The notes below the pieces were generated by a model. The model saw only the letters and a list, made by a program, of their open reading frames with translations, did no database searches and was not told the origin of the DNA. A stretch of 6,294 nucleotides of DNA, from NCBI GenBank assembly GCA_013214245.1, contig JABSQE010000141.1, forward strand, positions 1 through 6,294. The letters are read 5' to 3'. Made by a program: the position numbers and the translations under genes. Positions 1-5,203 of the stretch are shown here, piece after piece (the first letter of the stretch is position 1; the number at the start of each line of letters is the position of its first letter). The DNA comes from Hyphomicrobiaceae bacterium. Lineage in GTDB: Bacteria; Pseudomonadota; Alphaproteobacteria; Rhizobiales; Hyphomicrobiaceae.

Positions 1-99
1 AAACGAGCTGTAGAGATACAGGAAAGTGGAACCGGCGGTGGGCGTCGACGTTCTAGTGATAATGACCGTGGAGATCGAGGCCGCACAGCCCGTCAATAA
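1..99 (+). CDS. rpsC: 30S ribosomal protein S3, C-terminal end (partial)
   Basis: This is the 3' end of a gene that begins before the window; 32 codons in frame 1 end at TAA 97-99. The peptide starts KRAVEIQE and continues as a Gly/Arg/Asp-rich low-complexity tail ending in TARQ. S3 lines the mRNA entry tunnel of the 30S subunit, and such disordered basic tails are common at its C-terminus in alphaproteobacteria. The tail itself is not diagnostic. The call rests mainly on position, because rpsC is the gene expected just upstream of rplP in the S10 operon. The gap to rplP is only 16 bases, which fits co-transcription. The KH domains that would prove the identity lie outside the window. Confidence 0.85.
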   Translation, partial: KRAVEIQESGTGGGRRRSSDNDRGDRGRTARQ

Positions 100-115
100 C
101 ATTTAAGGATAAGCT

Positions 116-526
116 ATGTTGCAGCCAAAACGGACAAAGTTCCGCAAGGCTATGAAGGGTCGTATTAAAGGTGTCGCGAAGGGTGGCACCAGTTTGAACT
201 TCGGCTCTCATGGTTTAAAGGCGGTCGAACCAGAACGCATAACGGCTAGACAAATTGAAGCTGCTCGCCGAGCTATTACTCGACATATGAAACGTGCTGG
301 TAGAGTATGGATAAGAATTTTTCCAGATTTACCAGTTTCCTCCAAGCCTGCTGAGGTTCGCATGGGAAAAGGTAAAGGAGCCCCAGAATTTTGGGCAGCC
401 AAGGTGCATCCTGGTCGAATAATGTTTGAGCTTGACGGCGTTCCTGACGACTTGGCACGAGAGGCTCTGAAGCTTGGTGCTGCAAAGTTACCCATTAGGA
501 CCCGCGTTGTAACACGTTTAGCATGA
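116..526 (+). CDS. rplP: 50S ribosomal protein L16
   Basis: The 136-residue product matches L16 over its full length, starting with the family's MLQPKRTKFRK N-terminus. It also carries the ITARQIEAARRAITRHMKR helix (about residues 42-60), the VRMGKGKG signature (81-88) and the LAREALKLGAAKLPI segment near the C-terminus. L16 sits in the 50S subunit near the peptidyl-transferase centre and A-site tRNA and is needed for late subunit assembly. The Arg in VRMGKGKG (about residue 82) corresponds to the arginine hydroxylated in E. coli L16; whether it is modified here cannot be seen. The start ATG has a TAAGGA Shine-Dalgarno (104-109) at 6 bases. Length equals the E. coli protein. It lies between rpsC and rpmC, as expected. 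Confidence 0.98.
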   Translation: MLQPKRTKFRKAMKGRIKGVAKGGTSLNFGSHGLKAVEPERITARQIEAARRAITRHMKRAGRVWIRIFPDLPVSSKPAEVRMGKGKGAPEFWAAKVHPGRIMFELDGVPDDLAREALKLGAAKLPIRTRVVTRLA

Positions 527-544
527 TGCGGAGGAAAGACAATT

Positions 545-760
545 ATGTCGGTATCACCATTTCGAGACCTAACATTAGATCAGCTTGATGATAAATTAGC
601 AGAATTAAAACGGGAACAGTTTAACATGCGTTTTCAGACTGCTAGCGGGCAGTTTGAGAATACCGCTCGCATTCGGCAGGTTCGTCGTGACATCGCACGT
701 ATTAAGACTATTTCGCGGGAACGTCGTGTTGCTATGCATAGGGAATGTGGCAATAAATAG
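545..760 (+). CDS. rpmC: 50S ribosomal protein L29
   Basis: This 71-residue protein has the all-helical L29 pattern. The first helix is LTLDQLDDKLAELKREQFNMRFQ (about residues 9-31), followed by the family's signature turn ASGQFENTARIRQVRRDIARIKT (about 33-55). L29 lies near the polypeptide exit tunnel, where it helps form the docking site for trigger factor and signal recognition particle. The E. coli protein has 63 residues; the extra residues here are a short basic C-terminal tail (RERRVAMHRECGNK). A strong GGAGGA Shine-Dalgarno at 530-535 sits 9 bases before the ATG. The gap to rplP is 18 bases, consistent with one transcript. Confidence 0.97.
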   Translation: MSVSPFRDLTLDQLDDKLAELKREQFNMRFQTASGQFENTARIRQVRRDIARIKTISRERRVAMHRECGNK

Positions 761-775
761 GGTGGATATGAATTC

Positions 776-1003
776 ATGCCAAAAAGAATATTGCAAGGCA
801 CTGTGGTGTCTGACAGTAACGATAAGACCGTAGTGGTAGCCATTGAGCGTCGTTACACTCATCCGCTTTACAAGAAGGTGGTTCGTCGTTCAAAAAGGTA
901 TCACGCTCATGACGAGACCAACTTGCACAAAGTAGGTGAGACAGTTCAGATACAAGAGTCAGCACCCATTTCACGTAATAAGAGATGGGTTGTTATTGAC
1001 TAA
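776..1003 (+). CDS. rpsQ: 30S ribosomal protein S17
   Basis: The 75-residue product is S17, an OB-fold 16S rRNA-binding protein needed early in 30S assembly. Visible family features are the LQGTVVSDSNDKTVVVAIERRYTHPLYKK strands (about residues 6-34), the KRYHAHDE segment (about 40-47) and the GETVQIQESAPISRNKRWVVI ending (about 54-74). It is somewhat shorter than the 84-residue E. coli protein and lacks extra C-terminal residues. A GGTGGA Shine-Dalgarno (761-766) is 9 bases from the ATG. Another ATG at 768 is in a different frame and can be ignored. This is the last gene before the 227-base gap, the position where the S10 operon ends in E. coli. Confidence 0.97.
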   Translation: MPKRILQGTVVSDSNDKTVVVAIERRYTHPLYKKVVRRSKRYHAHDETNLHKVGETVQIQESAPISRNKRWVVID

Positions 1004-1100
1004 GTTGCTTATTGGAATCGATTGTACAGAATTTAGCAGATAACGTATGTTTGGCTATGCATTGAGAGCACTTGAAGTCTTTTAGTAATAAGGAATGGAA

Positions 1101-1168
1101 TTTACATGCAATCATGGTTGCTACTAAGCTAGTTTTTAGAGGGTATCTAATTATAACCATTTTATACT
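1101..1168 (+). promoter_or_regulatory. Candidate promoter region for the spc genes
   Basis: Candidate sigma-70-type elements are TTTACA (1101-1106, 5 of 6 to TTGACA), then TAAGCT (1125-1130, 3 of 6 to TATAAT) after an 18-base spacer. Better -10 matches lie further on: TATAAC (1152-1157) and TATACT (1163-1168), each 5 of 6, but neither has a TTG-type -35 box at 15-18 bases. No single pair is convincing. The call depends on the AT-rich context and on the spc promoter occupying this position in E. coli. Confidence 0.3.
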
Positions 1169-1174
1169 AAAATG
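1158..1174. repeat. Perfect 7-bp inverted repeat with 3-base centre
   Basis: The sequence reads CATTTTA-TAC-TAAAATG, with both arms exactly complementary. It overlaps the TATACT -10-like hexamer (1163-1168) and lies 56 bases before the rplN start. It could be a protein-binding operator or only an AT-rich chance palindrome. As an RNA hairpin it would be weak: one G-C pair per stem and no T-run after it, so it is not a terminator. Confidence 0.5.
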
Positions 1175-1230
1175 TTCGTATTTTGTAATTAATACAGTCT
1201 ACATCAGCTTGTTAAAAAGGAGCGGGTCAG

Positions 1231-1599
1231 ATGATTCAGATGCAGACCAATCTTGATGTTGCTGACAACTCTGGCGCGCGTCGGGTTCAGTGCATCAAGG
1301 TGATTGGTGGTTCAAAACGAAAGTATGCTCGTATAGGGGATCTAATAGTTGTTTCAGTCAAGGAAGCTATTCCACGAGGGCGAGTAAAAAAAGGACAGGT
1401 TATGAAAGCTGTTGTCGTGCGGACAGCTAAAGGAGTTCGTCGTCCCGATGGTTCTTTAATAAGATTTGATCGCAATGCTGCCGTTTTGGTTAATGCGTCT
1501 GGAGACCCCATTGGTACACGTATTTTTGGACCTGTCACGCGCGAATTACGCGCTAAAAATCATATGAAGATTATTTCGCTCGCACCGGAGGTGCTTTGA
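1231..1599 (+). CDS. rplN: 50S ribosomal protein L14
   Basis: This 122-residue protein matches L14 throughout. It has the MIQMQTNLDVADNSGARRVQCIKVIGG start (residues 1-27), then GDLIVVSVKEAIPRGRVKKGQVMKAVVVRT (about 37-66). These are followed by the RRPDGSLIRFDRNAAVLVN and GDPIGTRIFGPVTRELR signatures (about 71-107). L14 binds 23S rRNA at the subunit interface and contributes to bridges with the 30S subunit. Length equals or nearly equals the usual 122-123. An AAGGAG Shine-Dalgarno (1217-1222) is 8 bases from the ATG. It is the first gene after the long gap and leads the spc-type group. Confidence 0.98.
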   Translation: MIQMQTNLDVADNSGARRVQCIKVIGGSKRKYARIGDLIVVSVKEAIPRGRVKKGQVMKAVVVRTAKGVRRPDGSLIRFDRNAAVLVNASGDPIGTRIFGPVTRELRAKNHMKIISLAPEVL

Positions 1600-1600
1600 G

Positions 1601-1930
1601 ATGCCATCTTTAAAGTTTAAAAAAGGTGATCGGGTTGTAATCCTGACTGGACGAGATAAGGGTATGCAAGGTGAGATTCTAACCATGATACCTAAACAGA
1701 ATCGTGCGGTTGTGCGGGGAGTAAATATGGTGCGCCGTCATCAGCGTCAAACAGCAACCCAGAACGGTGGTATTATATCTAAGGAAGCCTCAATCAATCT
1801 GTCAAATCTGGCTCATGAGGATCCCTCTGATGGTAAGCCTACACGTGTTGGATTTAAGTTTTCTGAAGATGGTCGCAAAATACGTTTTGCTAAGCGATCA
1901 GGAGCAATAATCCCGGATAGGAATTCTTAG
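1601..1930 (+). CDS. rplX: 50S ribosomal protein L24
   Basis: The 109-residue product opens with a KOW motif (FKKGDRVVILTGRDKGMQGEILTM, about residues 6-29). The L24 segment NRAVVRGVNMVRRHQRQT follows (about 34-51), then a late GFKFSEDGRKIRFAKRSG strand pair. L24 is an early assembly initiator that binds the 5' domain of 23S rRNA and borders the peptide exit. The ATG follows the rplN TGA by a single base, and its GGAGGT Shine-Dalgarno (1587-1592, spacing 8) lies inside the rplN coding end. This arrangement suggests translational coupling to L14. Length is close to the E. coli 104. Confidence 0.98.
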   Translation: MPSLKFKKGDRVVILTGRDKGMQGEILTMIPKQNRAVVRGVNMVRRHQRQTATQNGGIISKEASINLSNLAHEDPSDGKPTRVGFKFSEDGRKIRFAKRSGAIIPDRNS

Positions 1931-1933
1931 GCA

Positions 1934-2563
1934 ATGGCGAAGCAAGAAACAATAAGTGAAGAAAATAGTGAGCTTACCGCTAGTGGTTTGAATTCTAGAA
2001 CAACGTTTCGCCTCAATGGCTACAAGCCACGCTTTAAAGACTTGTTTAATGAGACCGTCAAGCCTGCGATGATTAGCAGATTTAAGTACGGCAATATTAT
2101 GCAGGTACCCAAGGTAAAAAAAGTTGTAATAAACATGGGAGTAGGCGAGGCAGTTAATGACCGTAAAAAGATCGAAAGTGTTGTTAATGATTTAAGCCTT
2201 ATCGCAGGACAGCGTCCTGTAGTGACCAAAGCTCGCAAGTCAATCGCGTCTTTTAAGTTGCGCGAGGGCATGTCCATAGGCGCTAAGGTGACGTTACGCG
2301 GTGACCGTATGTACGAATTTCTCGATCGTCTTATTACTATTGCTTTGCCGCGTGTGAGGGACTTTCGAGGTTTAAACCCAAAAAGTTTTGATGGACGCGG
2401 CAATTATGCTATGGGATTAAAAGAGCACATTGTTTTTCCTGAGATAAATTACGATAAAGTGGATGAAGTTTGGGGTATGGATATCATTATCGTCACCTCA
2501 GCACCGAATGATAATGAGGCACGAGAGTTGCTCAAACAGTTTAATTTTCCTTTTCCTGACTAA
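1934..2563 (+). CDS. rplE: 50S ribosomal protein L5, N-terminally extended
   Basis: L5 contacts 5S rRNA and P-site tRNA in the central protuberance. Family landmarks are IMQVPKVKKVVINMGVGEA (about residues 55-73), GQRPVVTKARKSIASFKLREG (about 92-112), and VTLRGDRMYEFLDRLITIALPR. The last are DFRGLNPKSFDGRGNYAMG, EHIVFPEINYDKV and the FNFPFPD end. At 209 residues it is about 30 longer than E. coli L5 (179). The extra part is at the N-terminus, a polar stretch (MAKQETISEENSELT...) before the first conserved helix. The next in-frame ATG (2069, Met46) would remove that helix, so 1934 is preferred. The Shine-Dalgarno is weak (TAGGA 1918-1922, spacing 11) and the gap to rplX is 3 bases, pointing to coupling. 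Confidence 0.97.
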   Translation: MAKQETISEENSELTASGLNSRTTFRLNGYKPRFKDLFNETVKPAMISRFKYGNIMQVPKVKKVVINMGVGEAVNDRKKIESVVNDLSLIAGQRPVVTKARKSIASFKLREGMSIGAKVTLRGDRMYEFLDRLITIALPRVRDFRGLNPKSFDGRGNYAMGLKEHIVFPEINYDKVDEVWGMDIIIVTSAPNDNEARELLKQFNFPFPD

Positions 2564-2605
2564 CATTTTATACGAGGAACGCGGTGAGTTTCGCCGGCCT
2601 GCCTC

Positions 2606-2611
2606 AGGAGG
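2606..2611 (+). promoter_or_regulatory. Shine-Dalgarno that decides the rpsN start
   Basis: AGGAGG lies 5 bases before ATG 2617. It favours the 101-residue S14 over a version starting at GTG 2584. Confidence 0.8.
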
Positions 2612-2616
2612 ACCGA

Positions 2617-2922
2617 ATGGCCAAACGTAGTGCAATTGAAAAGAACAAGCGACGACTAAGATTATCGCGGCAATATAAGGAAAAGCGCGATGCTTTAAAG
2701 GCTGAAATAATGGATCGTGAAAAACCTATGGATAAGCGCTTTGTCGCTCAGCTTAAACTTTCAAAAATGCCACGCAATGGTGCAGCAACTAGGGTTCGGA
2801 ATCGGTGTGAGATGACTGGTCGTCCCAGAGCTTTTTATCGTAAATTGCAGATTTGCAGGAATCAGCTGAGAGAGCTTGCATCTCAAGGTCGGATTCCCGG
2901 AATGGTTAAATCGAGCTGGTAA
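2617..2922 (+). CDS. rpsN: 30S ribosomal protein S14 (zinc-free type)
   Basis: From ATG 2617 the product is MAKRSAIEKNKRR..., 101 residues, the standard length of the long S14 form. The C-terminal core RNRCEMTGRPRAFYRKLQICRNQLRELASQGRIPGMVKSSW is diagnostic. S14 helps assemble the 30S head. It has no paired CxxC motifs, so it is the C-minus form that does not bind zinc. The start is fixed by an AGGAGG Shine-Dalgarno (2606-2611, spacing 5) and the family's MAK N-terminus. An in-frame GTG at 2584 would add 11 residues (MSFAGLPQEDR) and also has a GAGGAA-like site upstream; I regard that as less likely. The 53-base gap to rplE is among the longer ones inside the spc group. Confidence 0.96.
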   Translation: MAKRSAIEKNKRRLRLSRQYKEKRDALKAEIMDREKPMDKRFVAQLKLSKMPRNGAATRVRNRCEMTGRPRAFYRKLQICRNQLRELASQGRIPGMVKSSW

Positions 2923-2940
2923 CATAGGAGCGGTAACAGG

Positions 2941-3333
2941 ATGAATGATCCGATAGGCGATATGCTGACCCGCATCCGCAATGCTCAGATGCGGCGAAAA
3001 ACAAAAACCGTCACGCCTGCATCTAACATGCGCTCGCGTGTTTTGGAGGTTCTTAAAGATGAGGGTTATATTAGAGGTTATGTTCAAATCGAGCAAAAGG
3101 GTGTGCGTCCAGAGATAGAGATAGAGCTTAAATATAATAACGGGGAGCCGGCTATCAGAGAGATACAGAGGGTATCCAAACCGGGTAGACGCGTTTACTC
3201 TTCAGTTAAAGATATTCCTAATGTAGCGAATGGCTTAGGTATGGTTATATTGTCTACGCCAAAGGGAGTAATGTCGGATTGGCGGGCTCGTGAAGAAAAT
3301 GTGGGTGGTGAAATATTATGCAACGTTTTCTGA
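2941..3333 (+). CDS. rpsH: 30S ribosomal protein S8
   Basis: This 130-residue protein is S8, a central-domain 16S rRNA binder essential for 30S assembly. The N-terminal domain starts NDPIGDMLTRIRNAQMRRK (residues 2-20) and includes VLEVLKDEGYIRGY (about 35-48). The C-terminal domain carries EIQRVSKPGRRVYSS (about 74-88) and the signature LSTPKGVMSDWRAREENVGGEILCNVF at the end. In E. coli S8 also represses translation of the spc genes by binding their mRNA near the rplE start. I could not identify an equivalent site here by eye. A TAGGAG Shine-Dalgarno (2925-2930) is 10 bases before the ATG. Length is normal. Confidence 0.98.
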   Translation: MNDPIGDMLTRIRNAQMRRKTKTVTPASNMRSRVLEVLKDEGYIRGYVQIEQKGVRPEIEIELKYNNGEPAIREIQRVSKPGRRVYSSVKDIPNVANGLGMVILSTPKGVMSDWRAREENVGGEILCNVF

Positions 3334-3379
3334 TACCTATGACTAATATCAACATTAGCTGAATGGAGTCAGCTCGACC

Positions 3380-3922
3380 ATGTCAAGGATTGGTAAAAAA
3401 CCCGTTGCGGTACCGTCTAATGTAGAAGCTTCGGTGGACGGTCAAAATGTAAAAGTCAAAGGACCGAAAGGTGTGTTGCAATTCTCGTGTCCCGAAGACG
3501 TAGTGGTTTCTTTTTCCAATAATGAGATTGCTATAAAGCCTAAAGATGGATCAAAGAAAAGTCGCTCGATGTGGGGTATGTCACGAACAATGGTGAATAA
3601 TCTTGTCATCGGCGTAACTAGCGGTTATACGAAAACTTTGGTGATTCATGGTGTTGGTTACCGCGCATCTTTAAAAGATTCTAGCACGCTCCAGCTTAAT
3701 CTTGGATATAGTCATGAGGTTCTGTATCGTGTGCCTGAGGGTATTAAGGTCGCTGTGAGTGGAGCCAAGCAAGAGTTGGTTGCTGTGACAGGTTTGGACA
3801 AGCAATTAGTCGGACAGGTAGCTGCTGAGATTCGGAGCTATCGTCCTCCTGAGCCTTATCAAGGCAAGGGTGTACGCTATCAGGGTGAATATATTTTCCG
3901 TAAGGAAGGTAAGAAGAAATAG
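3380..3922 (+). CDS. rplF: 50S ribosomal protein L6
   Basis: The 180-residue product is L6, with MSRIGKKPVAVPSNVEASVDGQNVKVKGPKG at the start (residues 1-31) and the SRSMWGMSRTMVNNLVIGVTSGY segment. It also has LVIHGVGYRASL and the C-terminal signature RSYRPPEPYQGKGVRYQGEYIFRKEGKKK (about 152-180). L6 has two similar RNA-binding folds and sits by the sarcin-ricin loop and factor-binding site of the 50S subunit. It is close to the usual length (177 in E. coli). A TGGAG Shine-Dalgarno (3364-3368) is about 11 bases from the ATG. The 46-base gap from rpsH holds no gene that I can see. Confidence 0.98.
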   Translation: MSRIGKKPVAVPSNVEASVDGQNVKVKGPKGVLQFSCPEDVVVSFSNNEIAIKPKDGSKKSRSMWGMSRTMVNNLVIGVTSGYTKTLVIHGVGYRASLKDSSTLQLNLGYSHEVLYRVPEGIKVAVSGAKQELVAVTGLDKQLVGQVAAEIRSYRPPEPYQGKGVRYQGEYIFRKEGKKK

Positions 3923-3933
3923 GGACTGAAACA

Positions 3934-4293
3934 ATGTCTGCGGTTTCGCAATCAGATCGACGCAAGCAACGGATTCGTTATAAACTCCGCAGGGTTGCAA
4001 ATAATCGCCCTCGCTTGTCAGTATACCGGTCGTCAAAAAATATTTACGCTCAGATTATTGACGACATTACAGGTCGCACACTTGTGGCAGCCTCAACTTT
4101 AGACAGGACTTTGCGAGCTGAATTGAAAACGGGTGCAGACAAATTAGCAGCTGAGCGTGTTGGAGAGTTAGTAGCTCAGCGTGCGAAAGCACACGGCATC
4201 GAGTGTATTGTATTCGATCGAGGAGGCTACAAGTATCACGGAAGAGTAAAGGCCCTTGCTGAAGCTGCTCGGCAAGGTGGCCTAGCTTTTTAA
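3934..4293 (+). CDS. rplR: 50S ribosomal protein L18
   Basis: This is a 119-residue L18, one of the proteins that bind 5S rRNA in the central protuberance together with L5. The basic N-terminus RRKQRIRYKLRRVANNRPRLSVYRSSKNIYAQIIDD (about residues 9-44) is typical. So are TLVAASTLD, the AAERVGELVAQRAKAHGI helix and the C-terminal VFDRGGYKYHGRVKALAEAARQGGLAF (about 93-119). Length matches the usual 117-120. Its AGGGA Shine-Dalgarno (3921-3925, spacing 8) overlaps the rplF TAG stop, and the gap is only 11 bases, so coupling with L6 is likely. Confidence 0.98.
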   Translation: MSAVSQSDRRKQRIRYKLRRVANNRPRLSVYRSSKNIYAQIIDDITGRTLVAASTLDRTLRAELKTGADKLAAERVGELVAQRAKAHGIECIVFDRGGYKYHGRVKALAEAARQGGLAF

Positions 4294-4295
4294 CC

Positions 4296-4301
4296 AGGAG
4301 G
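4296..4301 (+). promoter_or_regulatory. Shine-Dalgarno that decides the rpsE start
   Basis: AGGAGG lies 8 bases before GTG 4310, good spacing, and 2 bases before TTG 4304, too close. It supports a GTG start giving MARSSGRDR at the N-terminus. Confidence 0.8.
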
Positions 4302-4309
4302 ATTTGGGT

Positions 4310-4945
4310 GTGGCACGTTCATCGGGAAGAGATCGTGGTCGAGATCGGGAAGACCGCGATAACGAGTTTGCGGATAAGTTAGTTCATATTAATCGAGTTT
4401 CAAAAACGGTTAAGGGAGGCAAGAGGTTTGGATTCGCTGCTCTTGTTGTTGTAGGTGATGCCAAGGGGCGCGTTGGTTTTGGGCATGGAAAAGCTAGAGA
4501 AGTACCAGAAGCCATCCGGAAAGCAAATGAATCCGCGCGACGTTCTCTAATACGAGTTCATCTCCGTGAGGGACGCACTTTAGATCATGACAGTACAGGA
4601 CGGCATGGGGCTGGAAAAGTTTTGATTCGTTCCGCACCACCAGGCACTGGAATAATTGCAGGTGGTGCAATGCGTGCCGTTTTTGAGATGTTGGGCGTTC
4701 AAGATGTTGTTGCAAAATCTATGGGTTCAGCGAACCCTTACAATGTGGTCAGAGCAACGTTCAATGCTCTCGGGCGCCAAGAATCTCCACGTACAGTAGC
4801 TTCACGTCGTAGTAAGAAACCTGCAGAGATTAATGCGCGTCGTCGTGACGGTTCAACTATGGTAGACCAGCAGTTGGTGCAGCCAGCCTCTCAAATAACT
4901 AAATCTACTTCGTCCGTTTTGGCAGATGGATTAAATGCTTCGTAA
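4310..4945 (+). CDS. rpsE: 30S ribosomal protein S5 with C-terminal extension
   Basis: S5 acts in the 30S body near the decoding centre and mRNA entry. Translated from GTG 4310 it is 211 residues. An acidic/basic leader (RDRGRDREDRDNEF) precedes the RNA-binding domain signature VKGGKRFGFAALVVVGDAKG and GFGHGKAREVPEAIRKA (about residues 34-72). The C-terminal domain has GTGIIAGGAMRAVFEMLGVQDVVAKSMGSANPYNVVRAT (about 112-150). E. coli S5 has 167 residues; here about 37 polar residues follow the conserved core. The RVSKTVKGG loop, where spectinomycin-resistance changes map in E. coli, matches the unaltered form. GTG 4310 is 8 bases after AGGAGG (4296-4301); TTG 4304 would be only 2 bases from it and is rejected. 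Confidence 0.96.
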   Translation: MARSSGRDRGRDREDRDNEFADKLVHINRVSKTVKGGKRFGFAALVVVGDAKGRVGFGHGKAREVPEAIRKANESARRSLIRVHLREGRTLDHDSTGRHGAGKVLIRSAPPGTGIIAGGAMRAVFEMLGVQDVVAKSMGSANPYNVVRATFNALGRQESPRTVASRRSKKPAEINARRRDGSTMVDQQLVQPASQITKSTSSVLADGLNAS

Positions 4946-4960
4946 CTGGACTATTGAGGT

Positions 4961-4968
4961 AGGAAGGA
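4961..4968 (+). promoter_or_regulatory. Shine-Dalgarno that decides the rpmD start
   Basis: AGGAAGGA precedes the tandem ATG codons at 4974 and 4977. It rules out the upstream in-frame ATG at 4935, which lies inside rpsE. Confidence 0.75.
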
Positions 4969-4973
4969 AAAGT

Positions 4974-5174
4974 ATGATGTCCGAAAATTTAGCTGACAAG
5001 ACACTCACAATTGAACAGATCAGAAGCCCGCTTCGGCGTGATGGGAGCCAGCGTCAAACACTTATAGGTCTTGGCTTGAATAAAATGAGGCGACAACGCA
5101 CACTTAAGGATACGCCTTCTGCGCGAGGTATGATTAAGAAAGTTAAGCATCTAATTCGTATCGTTAGCGAATAG
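4974..5174 (+). CDS. rpmD: 50S ribosomal protein L30
   Basis: The product is a 66-residue L30 (65 if the adjacent ATG 4977 is used). It has the L30 pattern TLTIEQIRSPLRRDGSQRQTLIGLGLNKMRRQRTLKDTPSARGMIKKVKHLIRIV, aligning along the whole of the 59-residue E. coli protein. L30 is a small non-essential 23S rRNA-binding protein of the 50S subunit. AGGAAGGA (4961-4968) is 5 bases from ATG 4974 and 8 from ATG 4977, so either could be used and 4977 has the better spacing. A longer reading from ATG 4935 would overlap rpsE and add residues unlike L30, so it is rejected. The gap to rpsE is 28 bases. Confidence 0.95.
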   Translation: MMSENLADKTLTIEQIRSPLRRDGSQRQTLIGLGLNKMRRQRTLKDTPSARGMIKKVKHLIRIVSE

Positions 5175-5203
5175 ATCAAGGGCTGTAAACGGAGGTTTTA
5201 ATA

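Larger units (their letters stand above)
1004..1230. other. AT-rich gap between the S10-type and spc-type gene groups
   Basis: No convincing gene lies here. In 1021-1200 I count 54 G+C of 180 bases (30%), falling to 14 of 60 in 1141-1200, clearly lower than the genes on either side. In E. coli the equivalent spot holds the spc promoter, so a promoter for rplN and downstream genes is the natural inference. The gap contains -10-like hexamers, a perfect inverted repeat at 1158-1174, and two tiny ORFs (12 codons from 1047 and 8 codons from 1106) that I do not treat as genes. No GC-rich hairpin followed by a T-run ends the upstream transcript, so read-through from rpsQ to rplN remains possible. 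Confidence 0.8.

Noticed and set aside
1..99. Low-complexity Gly/Arg tail as a possible separate gene or repeat
   Set aside because: It is in frame to a stop just before rplP and fits the disordered C-terminus of S3.
208..495. Long open frames on the - strand opposite rplP, and similar ones opposite rpmC/rpsQ, rplN, rplE, rpsN/rpsH, rplF, rpsE, rplO and secY
   Set aside because: They lie antisense to strongly conserved ribosomal or SecY genes, have no recognisable motifs, and several overlap one another; they are shadows of the + strand genes.
1016..1028. AATCGATT and TGTACA palindromes just after rpsQ
   Set aside because: Short self-complementary words without a loop or T-run; expected by chance and not a terminator.
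1047..1085. 12-codon ORF (MFGYALRALEVF) in the rpsQ-rplN gap
   Set aside because: No Shine-Dalgarno upstream and too short to distinguish from chance.
4304..4309. TTG start for rpsE at 4304
   Set aside because: It is only 2 bases from the AGGAGG site; GTG 4310 has proper spacing and yields a MARS-type N-terminus.
4935..4973. Upstream ATG start for rpmD that overlaps rpsE
   Set aside because: It adds 13 residues not seen in L30, whereas ATG 4974/4977 follows a strong SD and gives the normal protein length.
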